Counted from the first letter of the stretch, positions 38,247-49,333 are shown. The stretch is DNA of 64,000 bases from [Haemophilus] felis (GCA_002015125.1 MUYB01000020.1:7574-71573), one strand, 5' to 3'. The notes: generated by a model not told the origin, from the letters alone. Numbers and translations: made by a program.

Positions 38247-38537
38247 ATTTTCTCCTTGGTTTTATTGTTCTGAAATCAACATTTATAAAAATCAAGTCAA
38301 AAAATAAAAACACAAAAAACCCGTTCATTATATAGAAAATTTGATGATAAGAAAGACAAATCTCAGATAACAGGTTGGACTTATTAGTTAGATCCTAGAC
38401 AGTATGTTTTTACAACGCAGCTTTTAAAGATAGTTTAGGTTTCCACAGCTGATTAGTTTTTCATAAAGGGATTTTTCCAATGAAGGTTCAATATAGAATC
38501 ACTCATTAAGAAATTTGTGTTATTTGAGCGGTACAAT
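38247..38537. other. Gap between exported protein and groL
   Basis: About 290 bases of A/T-rich sequence. It must hold the promoter of the exported protein gene on the left side. No further reading frame or repeat is recognised. Confidence 0.45.
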
Positions 38538-38573
38538 AAAAAGGATCACATTTTTGATGTTGTGATCCTTTTT
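38538..38573 (-). terminator. Terminator of groSL
   Basis: A perfect 13-bp inverted repeat AAAAAGGATCACA/TGTGATCCTTTTT with a 10-base loop, 20 bases after the groL stop, with a U-rich tail on the minus strand. Confidence 0.93.
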
Positions 38574-38593
38574 AGTTATTCAATGAGAGGAAA

Positions 38594-40249
<1,656 letters not shown>

Positions 40250-40255
40250 TTATAT

Positions 40256-40325
40256 GTAGGATGGGCTTCAGCCCATCATGTGTCGTCGTTAATTCGTTTT
40301 AATGGTGGGTTAAGACCCACCCTAC
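40256..40325. repeat. Twin inverted REP-like element between groS and groL
   Basis: A 70-base unit begins GTAGGATGGGC and ends with the near-complement GTGGGTTAAGACCCACCCTAC (last part), so its two ends pair. Each end also forms its own hairpin: ATGGGCTTCAGCCCAT and GGTGGGTTAAGACCCACC. Two inverted REP-like hairpins separated by a short spacer is the layout of REPIN-type elements moved by RAYT transposases. Here it sits inside the groSL transcript and could affect mRNA processing or relative yields. Confidence 0.65.
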
Positions 40326-40327
40326 GT

Positions 40328-40618
40328 TTATTCCACAATCGCTAAAATGTCGTTTTCAGAAATAATTAACACTTCTTCGCCGTCAATTTTTTCTGCTTTC
40401 ACGCCGTAGCCGTCGTTGAAAATCACGGTGTCGCCAACTTTTACATCCAAAGGTTGAACGCTGCCGTTATCTAAAATACGACCTTTACCCACAGCTAATA
40501 CTTTTGCACGGGTGGATTTTGTCGCCGCTGAACCTGTTAATACGATACCGCCAGCGGATCTAGTTTCAACTTCTTCACGTTTGATAATTACACGATCGTG
40601 TAATGGACGAATATTCAT
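40328..40618 (-). CDS. groS: Co-chaperonin GroES (10 kDa)
   Basis: This 96-residue protein forms the heptameric lid of GroEL. It starts [20 protein letters not shown]; the mobile loop [17 protein letters not shown] binds GroEL, and [13 protein letters not shown] is the roof region. The ribosome site AAGGAGTAAAATC is good. First gene of the heat-shock operon, with a sigma-32-type promoter about 50 bases upstream. Confidence 0.98.
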   Translation of the reverse strand: MNIRPLHDRVIIKREEVETRSAGGIVLTGSAATKSTRAKVLAVGKGRILDNGSVQPLDVKVGDTVIFNDGYGVKAEKIDGEEVLIISENDILAIVE

Positions 40619-40664
40619 TGATTTTACTCCTTATAAATGAGATGAGTGGTTTGAATGCGGACGC

Positions 40665-40695
40665 TATATAAGGTAGATTTTTTGAGTTTCAAGGG
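40665..40695 (-). promoter_or_regulatory. Heat-shock (sigma-32-type) promoter of groSL
   Basis: On the minus strand CCCTTGAAA is followed after 13 bases by CCTTATAT, close to the sigma-32 consensus CTTGAAA-N11-16-CCCCATNT. It lies about 50 bases before groS. No CIRCE element was seen. Confidence 0.75.
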
Positions 40696-40862
40696 AAAAA
40701 GTTAAATTATTTTTCACAAATTGAATCATTGATTTTTTAATGGCTTAAGATAAAAAAAGTCGGTTGAAAAAGACGCACAATTCATAGAAAGTAACACATC
40801 AAGCAAATTGGCGTTTGCCATTGCTTTTTTTAGCAAGATTTTGTTCAAACTGGAGAAACATA

Positions 40863-42281
40863 ATGACAGCAACAAGAAAAGAAGTGGATTTATTGGGTGA
40901 ACGTGAAGTTCCAGCAGACGCATATTGGGGGATTCACACGCTCAGAGCGGTAGAAAATTTCAATATTTCAAATGCCGTGATTTCGGATATTCCTGAGTTT
41001 GTGCGTGGAATGGTGATGGTGAAAAAGGCGACGGCGTTAGCTAATGGCGAGTTGGGAGCGATTCCGAGTAAAATTTCTCAAGCCATTGTTGCTGCCTGTG
41101 ATGAAATTTTAGAAACTGGGAAATGCCTCGATCAATTCCCTTCTGACGTATATCAAGGCGGTGCTGGGACGTCGGTGAATATGAATACCAACGAAGTGGT
41201 GGCGAACCTTGCCCTTGAATTTTTGGGACATAAAAAAGGCGAATATCAATATTTAGATCCAATGGATCACGTTAACGCCAGTCAATCTACCAACGATGCT
41301 TACCCAACAGGTTTCCGTATTGCAGTATATAACAGCATTATGACATTAGTGGCGAAAGTGCTTTATTTGCAACAAGGTTTTGAGAACAAAGCGAAAGAAT
41401 TTGCCAACATCTTAAAAATGGGGCGGACACAGTTGCAAGATGCAGTTCCGATGACTGTGGGCCAAGAATTTAAAGCTTTCTCTGTGTTATTAGATGAAGA
41501 AGTGAAAAATTTAACTCGCACTGCACAATTGTTGTTGGAAGTGAACTTAGGCGCTACCGCCATTGGCACAGGATTAAATACGCCTGAAGGTTATACGCCG
41601 TTAGTGGTTAAATATTTATCCGAAGTAACGGGTTTACCTTGTATCCCTGCGGAAAACTTGATTGAAGCCACTTCAGACTGCGGTGCATATGTAATGGTGC
41701 ACGGCGCGTTAAAACGTACGGCGGTAAAACTTTCCAAAGTATGTAACGATTTACGCTTGCTTTCCTCTGGTCCAAGAGCAGGATTAAATGAAATTAACTT
41801 GCCTGAATTGCAAGCGGGTTCTTCTATTATGCCTGCTAAAGTGAATCCTGTGATTCCTGAAGTGGTGAATCAAGTGTGCTTTAAAGTGATTGGTAACGAC
41901 GCGACTATTACTTTTGCTTCTGAAGCAGGACAATTGCAATTAAACGTGATGGAGCCTGTAATTGGTCAAGCGATGTTTGAATCCATTGAGATTTTAACTA
42001 ACGCCTGCGTTAACTTACGTGATAAATGTATCGACGGTATCACAGTGAACAAAGAAGTTTGCGAAAACTATGTGTTTAACTCTATTGGTATCGTCACTTA
42101 TCTGAATCCATTTATTGGCCATCACAATGGCGATCTTGTGGGTAAAATTTGTGCGAAAACAGGACGCGGTGTGAAAGAAGTGGTGTTGGAAAAAGGATTG
42201 CTGACAGAAGCGCAGTTAGACGATATTTTGTCTGTAGAAAATCTAATGAATCCAACTTATAAAGCAAAATTAAATAAATAA
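40863..42281 (+). CDS. aspA: Aspartate ammonia-lyase
   Basis: This 472-residue enzyme converts aspartate to fumarate and ammonia, feeding anaerobic fumarate respiration. The start at 40863 follows CTGGAGAAACATA and gives [17 protein letters not shown]. Fumarase/aspartase signature [15 protein letters not shown] (about 316-330), earlier [13 protein letters not shown] and [13 protein letters not shown]. Length normal. Single gene with a terminator shared with ilvE. Confidence 0.96.
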   Translation: MTATRKEVDLLGEREVPADAYWGIHTLRAVENFNISNAVISDIPEFVRGMVMVKKATALANGELGAIPSKISQAIVAACDEILETGKCLDQFPSDVYQGGAGTSVNMNTNEVVANLALEFLGHKKGEYQYLDPMDHVNASQSTNDAYPTGFRIAVYNSIMTLVAKVLYLQQGFENKAKEFANILKMGRTQLQDAVPMTVGQEFKAFSVLLDEEVKNLTRTAQLLLEVNLGATAIGTGLNTPEGYTPLVVKYLSEVTGLPCIPAENLIEATSDCGAYVMVHGALKRTAVKLSKVCNDLRLLSSGPRAGLNEINLPELQAGSSIMPAKVNPVIPEVVNQVCFKVIGNDATITFASEAGQLQLNVMEPVIGQAMFESIEILTNACVNLRDKCIDGITVNKEVCENYVFNSIGIVTYLNPFIGHHNGDLVGKICAKTGRGVKEVVLEKGLLTEAQLDDILSVENLMNPTYKAKLNK

Positions 42282-42301
42282 GCGTTGTTTTTAATTCTAT
42301 G

Positions 42302-42336
42302 AACAAAAAAGGGCGAAAATGATTCGCCCTTTTGTT
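42302..42336. terminator. Bidirectional terminator between aspA and ilvE
   Basis: Inverted repeat AACAAAAAAGGGCGAA/TTCGCCCTTTTGTT with a 5-base loop between convergent genes; both strands gain U-rich tails. Confidence 0.9.
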
Positions 42337-42348
42337 GTTATATCGCTC

Positions 42349-43368
42349 TTATTCCACTTTAACAATCCAGCCTTCTGGTGCAGGAATATCACCAAATTGA
42401 ATACCCACTAATTCGTTATATAGTTTTGTGGTTATTTCCCCCACTTCTGTTTCAGAATAGAAAACGTGGAAGTTATCGCCATATTGAATACCGCCGATAG
42501 GGGTAATTACCGCCGCTGTACCGCAAGCACCAGCTTCTTTAAATTGATCTAGTTGGTCAATATATACATCGCCTTCAATCACTTCTAAGCCTAGTCTTTC
42601 TTGGGCTAAGTGAAGCAGAGAGTATTTTGTAATGCTCGGTAAAATGGACGGTGAAAGTGGTGTAATAAATTTATTGTCTTTTGTAATACCAAAGAAGTTC
42701 GCTGAACCTACTTCTTCTATTTTAGTGTGAGTGGTTGGATCTAAATAAATACAATCAGCAAAACCTTGATTTTTTGCGCGCTTGCCAGGATATAAACTTG
42801 CAGCATAATTTCCACCCACTTTTGCTGCCCCTGTACCTTGTGGCGCGGCGCGATCATAATTAGATACTAAGAAGTTAGTTGGTTTTAAACCGCCTTTAAA
42901 GTAGGCTCCCACTGGGCAAACAAAAATAGAGAAAATATATTCAGGAGCAGGACTAACGCCGATGTTATCGCCAACGCCAATAAGAAATGGTCGTAAATAA
43001 AGCGTTGCACCAGAACCATAAGGCGCTAACCATTCTTGATTAGCTTTCACAACTTGTTTACAAGCATCAATAAACATTTCTGTTGGCACTTCTGGCATTA
43101 ATAAACGCTGGCAACTACGTTGCATACGTTCAGCATTTTGATCGGGGCGGAAAAGATTAATTGAACCGTCTTTACAGCGGTATGCTTTTAAACCTTCAAA
43201 GCATTGTTGACCATAATGTAGCGCCGTTGAGCCTTCGCTAATATGTAGGGTATTATCTTGAGTTAACTCACCTTTAGACCATTTACCATCTTTCCAATAA
43301 GCGATGTAGCGATAGTCTGTTTTGATATAACTAAAGCCTAAATTTTGCCAATCTATATTTTTTGTCAT
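42349..43368 (-). CDS. ilvE: Branched-chain amino acid aminotransferase (type II)
   Basis: This 339-residue PLP enzyme performs the last step of leucine, isoleucine and valine synthesis. The second ATG (43368) is preferred because AAGGA lies 8 bases ahead; another Met lies 15 bases upstream. Type II marks: [15 protein letters not shown], the catalytic lysine in [12 protein letters not shown], and [15 protein letters not shown]. Family resembles HI1193. About 400 bases separate it from yfcH upstream, containing a hairpin plus a short Leu/Ile-rich frame that may form an attenuator. Confidence 0.94.
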   Translation of the reverse strand: MTKNIDWQNLGFSYIKTDYRYIAYWKDGKWSKGELTQDNTLHISEGSTALHYGQQCFEGLKAYRCKDGSINLFRPDQNAERMQRSCQRLLMPEVPTEMFIDACKQVVKANQEWLAPYGSGATLYLRPFLIGVGDNIGVSPAPEYIFSIFVCPVGAYFKGGLKPTNFLVSNYDRAAPQGTGAAKVGGNYAASLYPGKRAKNQGFADCIYLDPTTHTKIEEVGSANFFGITKDNKFITPLSPSILPSITKYSLLHLAQERLGLEVIEGDVYIDQLDQFKEAGACGTAAVITPIGGIQYGDNFHVFYSETEVGEITTKLYNELVGIQFGDIPAPEGWIVKVE

Positions 43369-43474
43369 TATTTTATCCTTCATGTTGTGTTTAAAAACGA
43401 TGTTTTAAATCTACACCATTATTAGAGCCTTGCAAGGCATTTTATGGAAAAAATATTTTTCCTAAAATTTAGGC

Positions 43475-43502
43475 AAAAAAAACACCACTCATAGAGTGGC
43501 GT
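43475..43502 (-). terminator. Terminator in the ilvE upstream region
   Basis: On the minus strand a 9-bp stem ACGCCACTC/GAGTGGTGT (one G-T pair) with a TAT loop is followed by eight T. It lies 106 bases before ilvE and 270 bases after yfcH, so it may end yfcH transcription or act as an ilvE attenuator. Confidence 0.75.
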
Positions 43503-43542
43503 AAATCATTAATACAGGAAGTAAAATTGAGTAATTCAACAT
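43489..43542 (-). CDS. Possible ilvE leader peptide
   Basis: A 17-codon frame reads MLNYSILLPVLMIYATL and ends at a TGA located in the terminator loop. Eight of the 17 residues are Leu, Ile or Val, the amino acids made by IlvE. That recalls ilv leader peptides in transcription attenuation. Against it: no good ribosome site is seen, the stop falls inside the terminator rather than upstream of it, and A/T-rich sequence encodes Leu and Ile easily by chance. Confidence 0.4.
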   Translation of the reverse strand: MLNYSILLPVLMIYATL

Positions 43543-43603
43543 TGTTGTCAAACTACTATGTTTGGTCAGTAAAATGTATCCAAACAATATGCAAACACAA
43601 CAT

Positions 43604-43659
43604 CATACTTAAGTCGGAAACTCTTTAAGCCATTAAGGAATTAACAAGCATTAAGTATG
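43604..43659. repeat. Inverted repeat in the yfcH-ilvE gap
   Basis: CATACTTAA at 43604-43612 is perfectly complementary to TTAAGTATG at 43651-43659, and the inner parts (AGTCGGAAACTC..., CTTTAAGCC/ATTAAGG) allow more pairing. The nearly 390-base gap between yfcH and ilvE is otherwise without genes apart from the possible leader frame. Confidence 0.5.
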
Positions 43660-43771
43660 TCGGGCATTTTATTCAGAATGATTGCGTCCAACAAAGGATA
43701 TTTTTTTATTTGATGGATTAGAAAAATTAATCCTAAATAGGTGAAAGTTGTGATAAACAAGATACTGAAAT

Positions 43772-44650
43772 TTATAAAGAGTCTAGAAAATCTTGCAAAT
43801 TATTGCATTGAAAGCGAAAGCCCGATTGTATTAATTTTTCGGGTATGACGGCTTGGCTATCTAAAAGTAAACGCGCTCGTTCTCCAAGAACAAGATGTAA
43901 TAGCCAGCAGGGAACTGGAGCAAAAGTGGGAACCTTTAAATAACGCCCTAATTGATGATTAAAGTTTGCATTTGTTACCGGCGTTGGTGAAGTCAAATTG
44001 AATGCGCCTTGGCATTGATGTTGTTCTAGTAAAAAAATGATAGCGGAGACAGCATCTGGCAATCCTATCCAACTCCAATACTGTGTTCCTTGTCCTAATT
44101 TTCCACCTAAACCATATCTATACAGTTTAAACATTTTTGCAAAAGCACCTTGTTGTTTATCCAACACCATGCCTGTGCGTAATAAACAAGTTCGGGTGTG
44201 GGCCTGTTGTGCAGTTTGTTCCCATTTATTGCATAGTTTCGCAGTAAAGCTATCGCCGCTAGGAAATTGCTCAGTTAATAGTTTATCGCCGCAGTCGCCA
44301 TAATAGCCTGTGGCAGAGGCAGAAATAAACACCTCTGGAGGTGAGTTACTTTGATTAATGTATTTTACTAATTGGGAGGTTAAGAAAATTCGACTTTCCT
44401 GTAAGCGCTTTTTTTGTGATGCCGTCCAAGTACGAGCAAAAATAGGTTCCCCTGCTAAATTGATTACGGCGTCAAAGTTATTAAAGTCAGTAAAAACAGA
44501 TAAGTCCTGTACTAATTTAACCTTTGTTGGAAGTTGCATTTGTGCTTTGTTTACATCACGCACTAAGGCCATTATCTGATGTTTTTCATTTAATCTCTGG
44601 CAAAGGGTGCTACCAATCAAGCCCGTTGCGCCGGTAATCAGAATCTCCAT
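43772..44650 (-). CDS. yfcH: TIGR01777-family epimerase-like protein YfcH
   Basis: This 292-residue protein has the Rossmann fold of extended short-chain dehydrogenases: ILITGATGLIGSTLC at the N terminus, VINLAGEPIFARTW, and SASATGYYGDCGD (with the YxxxK region altered, as in this family). The C-terminal part, PCWLLHLVLGERARLLLDSQ, is the DUF1731 tail. Biochemical role is unknown for the family. It lies 10 bases downstream of argR on the same strand; the same neighbour pair occurs in H. influenzae (HI1208-HI1209). Confidence 0.9.
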   Translation of the reverse strand: MEILITGATGLIGSTLCQRLNEKHQIMALVRDVNKAQMQLPTKVKLVQDLSVFTDFNNFDAVINLAGEPIFARTWTASQKKRLQESRIFLTSQLVKYINQSNSPPEVFISASATGYYGDCGDKLLTEQFPSGDSFTAKLCNKWEQTAQQAHTRTCLLRTGMVLDKQQGAFAKMFKLYRYGLGGKLGQGTQYWSWIGLPDAVSAIIFLLEQHQCQGAFNLTSPTPVTNANFNHQLGRYLKVPTFAPVPCWLLHLVLGERARLLLDSQAVIPEKLIQSGFRFQCNNLQDFLDSL

Positions 44651-44660
44651 AAACTCTCAG

Positions 44661-45137
44661 TTATAAAGTGGTGTTAAATAACTCGCTAATACTTTCAAAT
44701 AGTTGAATCACATCAGAATCTTTAGTTGGCGTTACAAAAATAGTGTCATCGCCAGCAATAGTGCCCAAGATACCGTCTGCTTTTCCTATAGAATCCAATA
44801 AACGAGCGATCAACTGAGCTGCACCTGGTGTGGTTTTGATCACCACGATAAAATTATTGTAATCAATATCTAACACCAGATTTTTTAATGGGCTTTTAGT
44901 GTTAGGTACGCTAAGTTCATTTGGTAAACAATACACCATTTCCATTCTAGTATTGCGTGTGCGTACCGCACCAAATTTAGTGAGCATACGGGATACTTTT
45001 GACTGATTAATTTGATGAAAACCAAGTTCTTGTAGCGCCGTTACTATCTCATTTTGAGAACCAAAACGTTCTTGTGCCAATAGGCCTTTGAATGCGTCGG
45101 ATAGGTTATCAGTTTTTTCATATTTTTCATATTGCAT
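44661..45137 (-). CDS. argR: Arginine repressor
   Basis: This 158-residue regulator represses arginine genes when arginine is abundant and acts as a hexamer. N-terminal winged helix (about 15-75) with [24 protein letters not shown]-terminal domain with the arginine-binding [14 protein letters not shown] and [13 protein letters not shown]. Length matches E. coli ArgR. It leads the argR-yfcH pair and its own upstream region has ARG-box-like palindromes. In many relatives mdh lies divergently beside argR; here an autotransporter gene takes that place. Confidence 0.95.
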   Translation of the reverse strand: MQYEKYEKTDNLSDAFKGLLAQERFGSQNEIVTALQELGFHQINQSKVSRMLTKFGAVRTRNTRMEMVYCLPNELSVPNTKSPLKNLVLDIDYNNFIVVIKTTPGAAQLIARLLDSIGKADGILGTIAGDDTIFVTPTKDSDVIQLFESISELFNTTL

Positions 45138-45179
45138 GGTTCGGCTCTCCAGAATAAATCACAGTTTAAGCGCGAAATT

Positions 45180-45208
45180 TTGCATAAAATTGCATAAATA
45201 TGCAAATA
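45180..45208. promoter_or_regulatory. ARG-box-like palindromes upstream of argR
   Basis: The perfect palindrome TGCATAAATATGCA (45191-45204) with A/T flanks, and a partial second copy TGCATAAAAT (45181-45190), resemble the ARG box TGAATNNNNATTCA with G-C in place of A-A. They lie about 45 bases before argR and could mediate autoregulation; they also face the divergent autotransporter gene. Confidence 0.5.
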
Positions 45209-45329
45209 AAATTTATTTTTACTTTAGAGTTGTTTTTTTTTGAGCAATTTATAATAGTTGTCCAATGATTTCTTGGTGAAATCATTCTATGCAAATCCCA
45301 ATAAAACTTAGTTCCTAACGAGGTCACTT

Positions 45330-45938
45330 ATGAAAAAGACAACCGCAATTTTATTATTCTCAGCACTAGTTTCTGGTGGAGCGTTTGCTGCAACTCCAAG
45401 CTTCGATAATTTGTTCTCAGGTGGTAATAGTAGTTTAGAAAATTTATCTAATGAAGATTTTGATGCATTAAAAGAAGAAGCGCTTAATGGTGAAGAAGCT
45501 AAAGAAGATGCAAAATATTTCGCTGAATACAAAAAAAATTATGAAAAAGTAAAAGAATCAGTATTAGATGCGGTAGCAGATGATAATTCTGCTATTTTAG
45601 ATGATGCGAACACCGCAAAATTCGTTACCATTGAACATCTCAAAGTTACCCGTCATAACAGCCAAAAAATCCAACAAAACGCAAATAAAATTTCATCGCT
45701 AGATCAAAAATTAAAACGTGGTTTGGCTACTCAAGCTGCCTTAAATGGCTTATTTCAACCTTATAACGTTGGTAAAATGAACCTGTCAGTGGCAGTGGGA
45801 GGATATGAATCTCAAAGCGCATTGGCCATCGGTTCTGGTTATCGTTTTAATGACAAATTGGCGGTAAAAATGGGCGTAGCATTTTCAGTTAATGGTGGCG
45901 GCACAGCTTACAACGTTGGTGCTAACTACGAGTTCTAA
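45330..45938 (+). CDS. Short YadA-like trimeric autotransporter
   Basis: This 202-residue protein has a signal peptide (MKKTTAILLFSALVSGGAFA), an acidic passenger of only about 85 residues (LENLSNEDFDALKEEALNGE...), a short coiled coil (HNSQKIQQNANKISSLDQKL, about 110-129) and a C-terminal YadA-type anchor with GKMNLSVAVGGY, IGSGYRFNDKLAVK and a final strand ending GANYEF. Trimers should form a 12-strand barrel in the outer membrane. Such a small passenger can hardly form a long stalk, so a serum-resistance or spacer role is as likely as adhesion. Terminator follows. It is divergent from argR. Confidence 0.82.
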   Translation: MKKTTAILLFSALVSGGAFAATPSFDNLFSGGNSSLENLSNEDFDALKEEALNGEEAKEDAKYFAEYKKNYEKVKESVLDAVADDNSAILDDANTAKFVTIEHLKVTRHNSQKIQQNANKISSLDQKLKRGLATQAALNGLFQPYNVGKMNLSVAVGGYESQSALAIGSGYRFNDKLAVKMGVAFSVNGGGTAYNVGANYEF

Positions 45939-45955
45939 TTTCTGCTGGAGAATCA

Positions 45956-45988
45956 AACAGTGAAGTTTAATGGCTTCACTGTTTTTTT
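45956..45988 (+). terminator. Terminator of the short autotransporter gene
   Basis: Stem AACAGTGAAG/CTTCACTGTT with an 8-base loop ending in seven T, 18 bases after the stop. Confidence 0.92.
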
Positions 45989-46122
45989 ATGTAAAAAATA
46001 CAGGATTGGAGCACTAAATTTAAACGCAAAATGTGATATAGCACATATCTTGGGGCTTAATCTGCTGATGAATTTATTGTATTATTTTGGGCATATCTCA
46101 CCTAACTAAAGGAAAATTCTCT

Positions 46123-47772
46123 ATGAAAAACATCAATCCAAGCAAAACCGCAGCATGGCAAGCTCTTGAGCAACATAAACAGCAACAAGCTGGCGTCACC
46201 ATTCAACAATTATTTGCCCAAGAACAAAATCGCTTCCAGCACTATTCCTTAAGCTTCAACGATGAAATCCTTGTGGATTTTTCCAAAAATAATATCACCC
46301 AAGAAACCTTGAAATTATTACGTCAATTGGCGCAAGAATGTGAATTGCCAAGCGCAATGAAAGCGATGTTTAGCGGTGAAAAAATCAATCGCACGGAAAA
46401 TCGCGCGGTGTTACACGTCGCCTTGCGTAACCGTGCTAACACACCAATTTTGGTAGATAACAAAGATGTGATGCCAGAAGTGAATGCGGTGTTGGCAAAA
46501 ATGAAAAATTTCTGTGAGCAAATTATTTCAGGACAATGGAAAGGTTACACAGGTAAAGCCATTACTGACGTGATCAACATTGGTATCGGCGGTTCAGATT
46601 TAGGACCTTATATGGTAACGGAAGCGTTACGCCCTTATAAAAATCACTTAAATATGCACTTTGTGTCTAATGTGGACGGCACGCATATTGCGGAAACCTT
46701 GAAAAAAGTCAATCCTGAAACCACCCTTGTTTTAATCGCCTCAAAAACCTTTACCACCCAAGAAACTATGACCAACGCGCATTCTGCGCGTGATTGGTTC
46801 TTAGCCAGTGCGAAAGAGGTTAAACATGTGGCGAAACATTTTGCGGCGCTTTCTACCAATGCAAAAGCGGTCGCGGAATTTGGTATTGATACCGCCAATA
46901 TGTTTGAGTTCTGGGATTGGGTTGGTGGTCGTTATTCTTTATGGTCCGCAATTGGTTTATCTATTGCGCTTTCCATTGGCTTTGACAATTTTGAAGCCTT
47001 GCTTGCAGGGGCGCACGCAATGGATAACCACTTCCGCGATGCGCCAATGGAACAAAATATTCCAATCACGCTGGCGCTAGTAGGCTTATGGAACACCAGT
47101 TTCCTTGGTGCGCAAACAGAAGCGATTTTACCTTATGATCAATATTTACACCGTTTCGCCGCATATTTCCAACAAGGCAATATGGAATCTAATGGTAAAT
47201 ATGTGGACCGTAATGGCGAGGTGATTGACAACTACCAAACAGGTCCAATTATTTGGGGTGAACCTGGTACTAATGGTCAACACGCCTTCTACCAATTAAT
47301 CCATCAAGGCACGACGTTAATTCCTTGTGATTTCATCGCGCCAGCGCAAACCCACAATCCATTAGCAGATCATCATGCTAAATTATTGTCTAACTTCTTT
47401 GCCCAAACAGAAGCTCTAGCCTTTGGTAAAACAAAAGAAGAAGTGGAAGCGGAATTTGCGAAAGCGGGTAAATCCTTGGACGACGTGAAAGAGGTTGTGC
47501 CATTCAAAGTCTTCACTGGCAACAAACCAACCAACTCGATTTTGTTACAAAAAATCACACCATTTAGTTTAGGTGCGTTGATCGCCATTTATGAACATAA
47601 AATCTTTGTACAAGGTATTTTGTTTAATATTTACAGTTTCGATCAATGGGGTGTTGAGCTGGGCAAACAACTAGCTAATCGCATCTTACCTGAATTACAA
47701 GGCGCAGAAGAGGTGACTAGCCACGACAGCTCCACCAATGGCTTGATTAATCAATTTAAAGCCTGGCGATAA
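46123..47772 (+). CDS. pgi: Glucose-6-phosphate isomerase
   Basis: This 549-residue enzyme interconverts glucose 6-phosphate and fructose 6-phosphate. The start at 46123 follows CTAAAGGAAAATTCT and gives [19 protein letters not shown]. Signatures: [38 protein letters not shown] and the late [12 protein letters not shown], with the catalytic Glu and His in their usual surroundings. Single gene with its own terminator. Confidence 0.97.
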   Translation: MKNINPSKTAAWQALEQHKQQQAGVTIQQLFAQEQNRFQHYSLSFNDEILVDFSKNNITQETLKLLRQLAQECELPSAMKAMFSGEKINRTENRAVLHVALRNRANTPILVDNKDVMPEVNAVLAKMKNFCEQIISGQWKGYTGKAITDVINIGIGGSDLGPYMVTEALRPYKNHLNMHFVSNVDGTHIAETLKKVNPETTLVLIASKTFTTQETMTNAHSARDWFLASAKEVKHVAKHFAALSTNAKAVAEFGIDTANMFEFWDWVGGRYSLWSAIGLSIALSIGFDNFEALLAGAHAMDNHFRDAPMEQNIPITLALVGLWNTSFLGAQTEAILPYDQYLHRFAAYFQQGNMESNGKYVDRNGEVIDNYQTGPIIWGEPGTNGQHAFYQLIHQGTTLIPCDFIAPAQTHNPLADHHAKLLSNFFAQTEALAFGKTKEEVEAEFAKAGKSLDDVKEVVPFKVFTGNKPTNSILLQKITPFSLGALIAIYEHKIFVQGILFNIYSFDQWGVELGKQLANRILPELQGAEEVTSHDSSTNGLINQFKAWR

Positions 47773-47790
47773 GGTAAAATATAAACAATT

Positions 47791-47814
47791 AAGGGCGCTC
47801 AATAGCGCCCTTTT
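47791..47814 (+). terminator. Terminator of pgi
   Basis: Perfect stem GGGCGCT/AGCGCCC with a 4-base loop and T-rich tail, 20 bases after the stop. Confidence 0.9.
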
Positions 47815-47992
47815 ATTTTGTTAAAATCCTTACACAATCATATCGTAATTTTGTGTGGCGATTAGGTGCAATAAAATGGCTTAATGGTTCAGTTTTTTTC
47901 AAAAAGTTCCCAAAAAAATATAAAAAAATTTTAATTTTTCTATTGACTTTATGTAACGTGTTGAAAAATAAGGTTTTTTTTGCAAAATTTGA

Positions 47993-48021
47993 TTGACGAA
48001 TTTGTTTAATTCTTTTATCTT
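47993..48021 (+). promoter_or_regulatory. Promoter of the porin gene
   Basis: TTGACG (47993-47998) and TATCTT (48016-48021) are spaced by 17 bases. This predicts a 5' leader of about 135 bases. A second TTGACT at 47943 has no clear -10. The rest of the 350-base gap from pgi is A/T-rich with no gene. Confidence 0.65.
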
Positions 48022-48114
48022 TTTTACCGCTAATTTCATAGCGCATTTACCTTAAATTGTTTCAACAATTGAGTTATTTGGGGTTATAAAATTGGCTAAT
48101 TTAGCAAAAACAAC

Positions 48115-48140
48115 GTAGCGTCATCTTGCGGTGACGCTAC
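48115..48140 (+). promoter_or_regulatory. Hairpin in the porin mRNA leader
   Basis: A perfect 9-bp stem GTAGCGTCA/TGACGCTAC with an 8-base loop is followed by TTTTCC, then AAAGG and the porin ATG 24 bases on. The short T-run makes it a poor terminator; it could stabilise the mRNA, attenuate it or be a target of a small RNA. Confidence 0.65.
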
Positions 48141-48164
48141 TTTTCCACATAAAAGGTAATTATT

Positions 48165-49304
48165 ATGAAAAAGACAATCGTAGCATTAACAGTAGCTGCA
48201 TTAGCGGCAACTTCTGCAAACGCAGCAGTGGTTTATAATCAAGATGGCACTAAAGTAGAAGTGTCTGGTCAAGTACGTCTTCTTTTAGATAAATCAAGCA
48301 CAAAATACAAATACGCTACCCCAGGTTTCGTTGACGCAAGCACAAGCAAACGTGTTGACTTATTAAACGACAGTTCTCGCGTTGATTTTAGTGCTTCACA
48401 AGAGTTAGGTAACGGTTTATCTGCTTTTGGTTTTGCGCGCGTAAAATTTTCAGATAAAAACTTTGGCAATGCATTCGAATTAGATCAACTTTACACTGGT
48501 TTCAAATTTGATGGTGTAGGTAAATTAAGCTTCGGTAAACAAGTTACCGTTGCTGATGGTTTAAATGCGTCTGACTACACTTACAAATTAAGTGGCGTTA
48601 ACCAAGTAATTACTAACGGCAACAAAGTGGTTTCCTTCAAAGCAGAAAACATTGCTAACACAGGTGCTCACGCTGGTTTAAGCTATGTATTTGATGATTC
48701 GGCAGATAAAGCTTCTGAAAACAACCGTGCTGTTGTATTAGCGGCAGGTTATGAAAATAATTTTGATGGCTTAGGTGTGAAATTCAATACTGCATATAGC
48801 CATAAAAAAGCTTCTAAAACACATGCTGAAAAAGCATTTTTAGTTGCTTCTGAAGTATCTTATGCAGGCTTCAGCTTTGGTGTAGATTATTCACAAGCTA
48901 AAGCAACTAATGAGCAATCATTTAGTGATGCCTTCCTCAAAACAGAAGCCGTTGGTGGTGTTGCGAAAGTTGATTTTTTTGCTGGAAAAGTAAGAGCATT
49001 AGAAATTGGTGCAAAATATCAAATTAACGATGATGCAAAAGTATATGGCGTTTATAAAAATGTTAAATACAGCAATTTAGTAGCTGAAGCAAGCGCGCCA
49101 TTGTCTGCGGGAAGCCCTGTTGTGCGTGGTCCTGTTAACGGCTCAGCTAAATCAGCTAAATTATCTGGCTTTGCTTTAGGTGCTGGCTACAATCTTCACA
49201 AAAATGTGGAAACCTTTGTTGAGTTAGGTAGAGAGGTATTGAAATATGATGCCATTAAACAAACTGACAGCAAAGCTCATGTAGGTTTACGCGTACATTT
49301 CTAA
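48165..49304 (+). CDS. OmpP2-like major porin
   Basis: This 379-residue outer-membrane porin lets small hydrophilic molecules cross. Signal peptide MKKTIVALTVAALAATSANA; the mature protein starts AVVYNQDGTKVEVSGQVRLL, the typical porin first strand. Alternating strands form a 16-strand barrel; features include SFGKQVTVADGLN (PEFGG-like L3 constriction region) and a last strand KAHVGLRVHF with terminal Phe. The family resembles Haemophilus P2, a variable surface antigen. A long structured leader precedes it; an insertion-sequence-like end follows. Confidence 0.9.
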   Translation: MKKTIVALTVAALAATSANAAVVYNQDGTKVEVSGQVRLLLDKSSTKYKYATPGFVDASTSKRVDLLNDSSRVDFSASQELGNGLSAFGFARVKFSDKNFGNAFELDQLYTGFKFDGVGKLSFGKQVTVADGLNASDYTYKLSGVNQVITNGNKVVSFKAENIANTGAHAGLSYVFDDSADKASENNRAVVLAAGYENNFDGLGVKFNTAYSHKKASKTHAEKAFLVASEVSYAGFSFGVDYSQAKATNEQSFSDAFLKTEAVGGVAKVDFFAGKVRALEIGAKYQINDDAKVYGVYKNVKYSNLVAEASAPLSAGSPVVRGPVNGSAKSAKLSGFALGAGYNLHKNVETFVELGREVLKYDAIKQTDSKAHVGLRVHF

Positions 49305-49333
49305 TTTAGTTTAACTAAATTATTCTCATAAAT

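Noticed and set aside
40720..40740. FNR-like site upstream of aspA
   Set aside because: TTGAATCATTGAT does not form the TTGAT-N4-ATCAA dyad.
47813..48046. Minus-strand 77-codon frame in the pgi-porin gap
   Set aside because: Lies over A/T-rich promoter sequence, no ribosome site, low-complexity composition.
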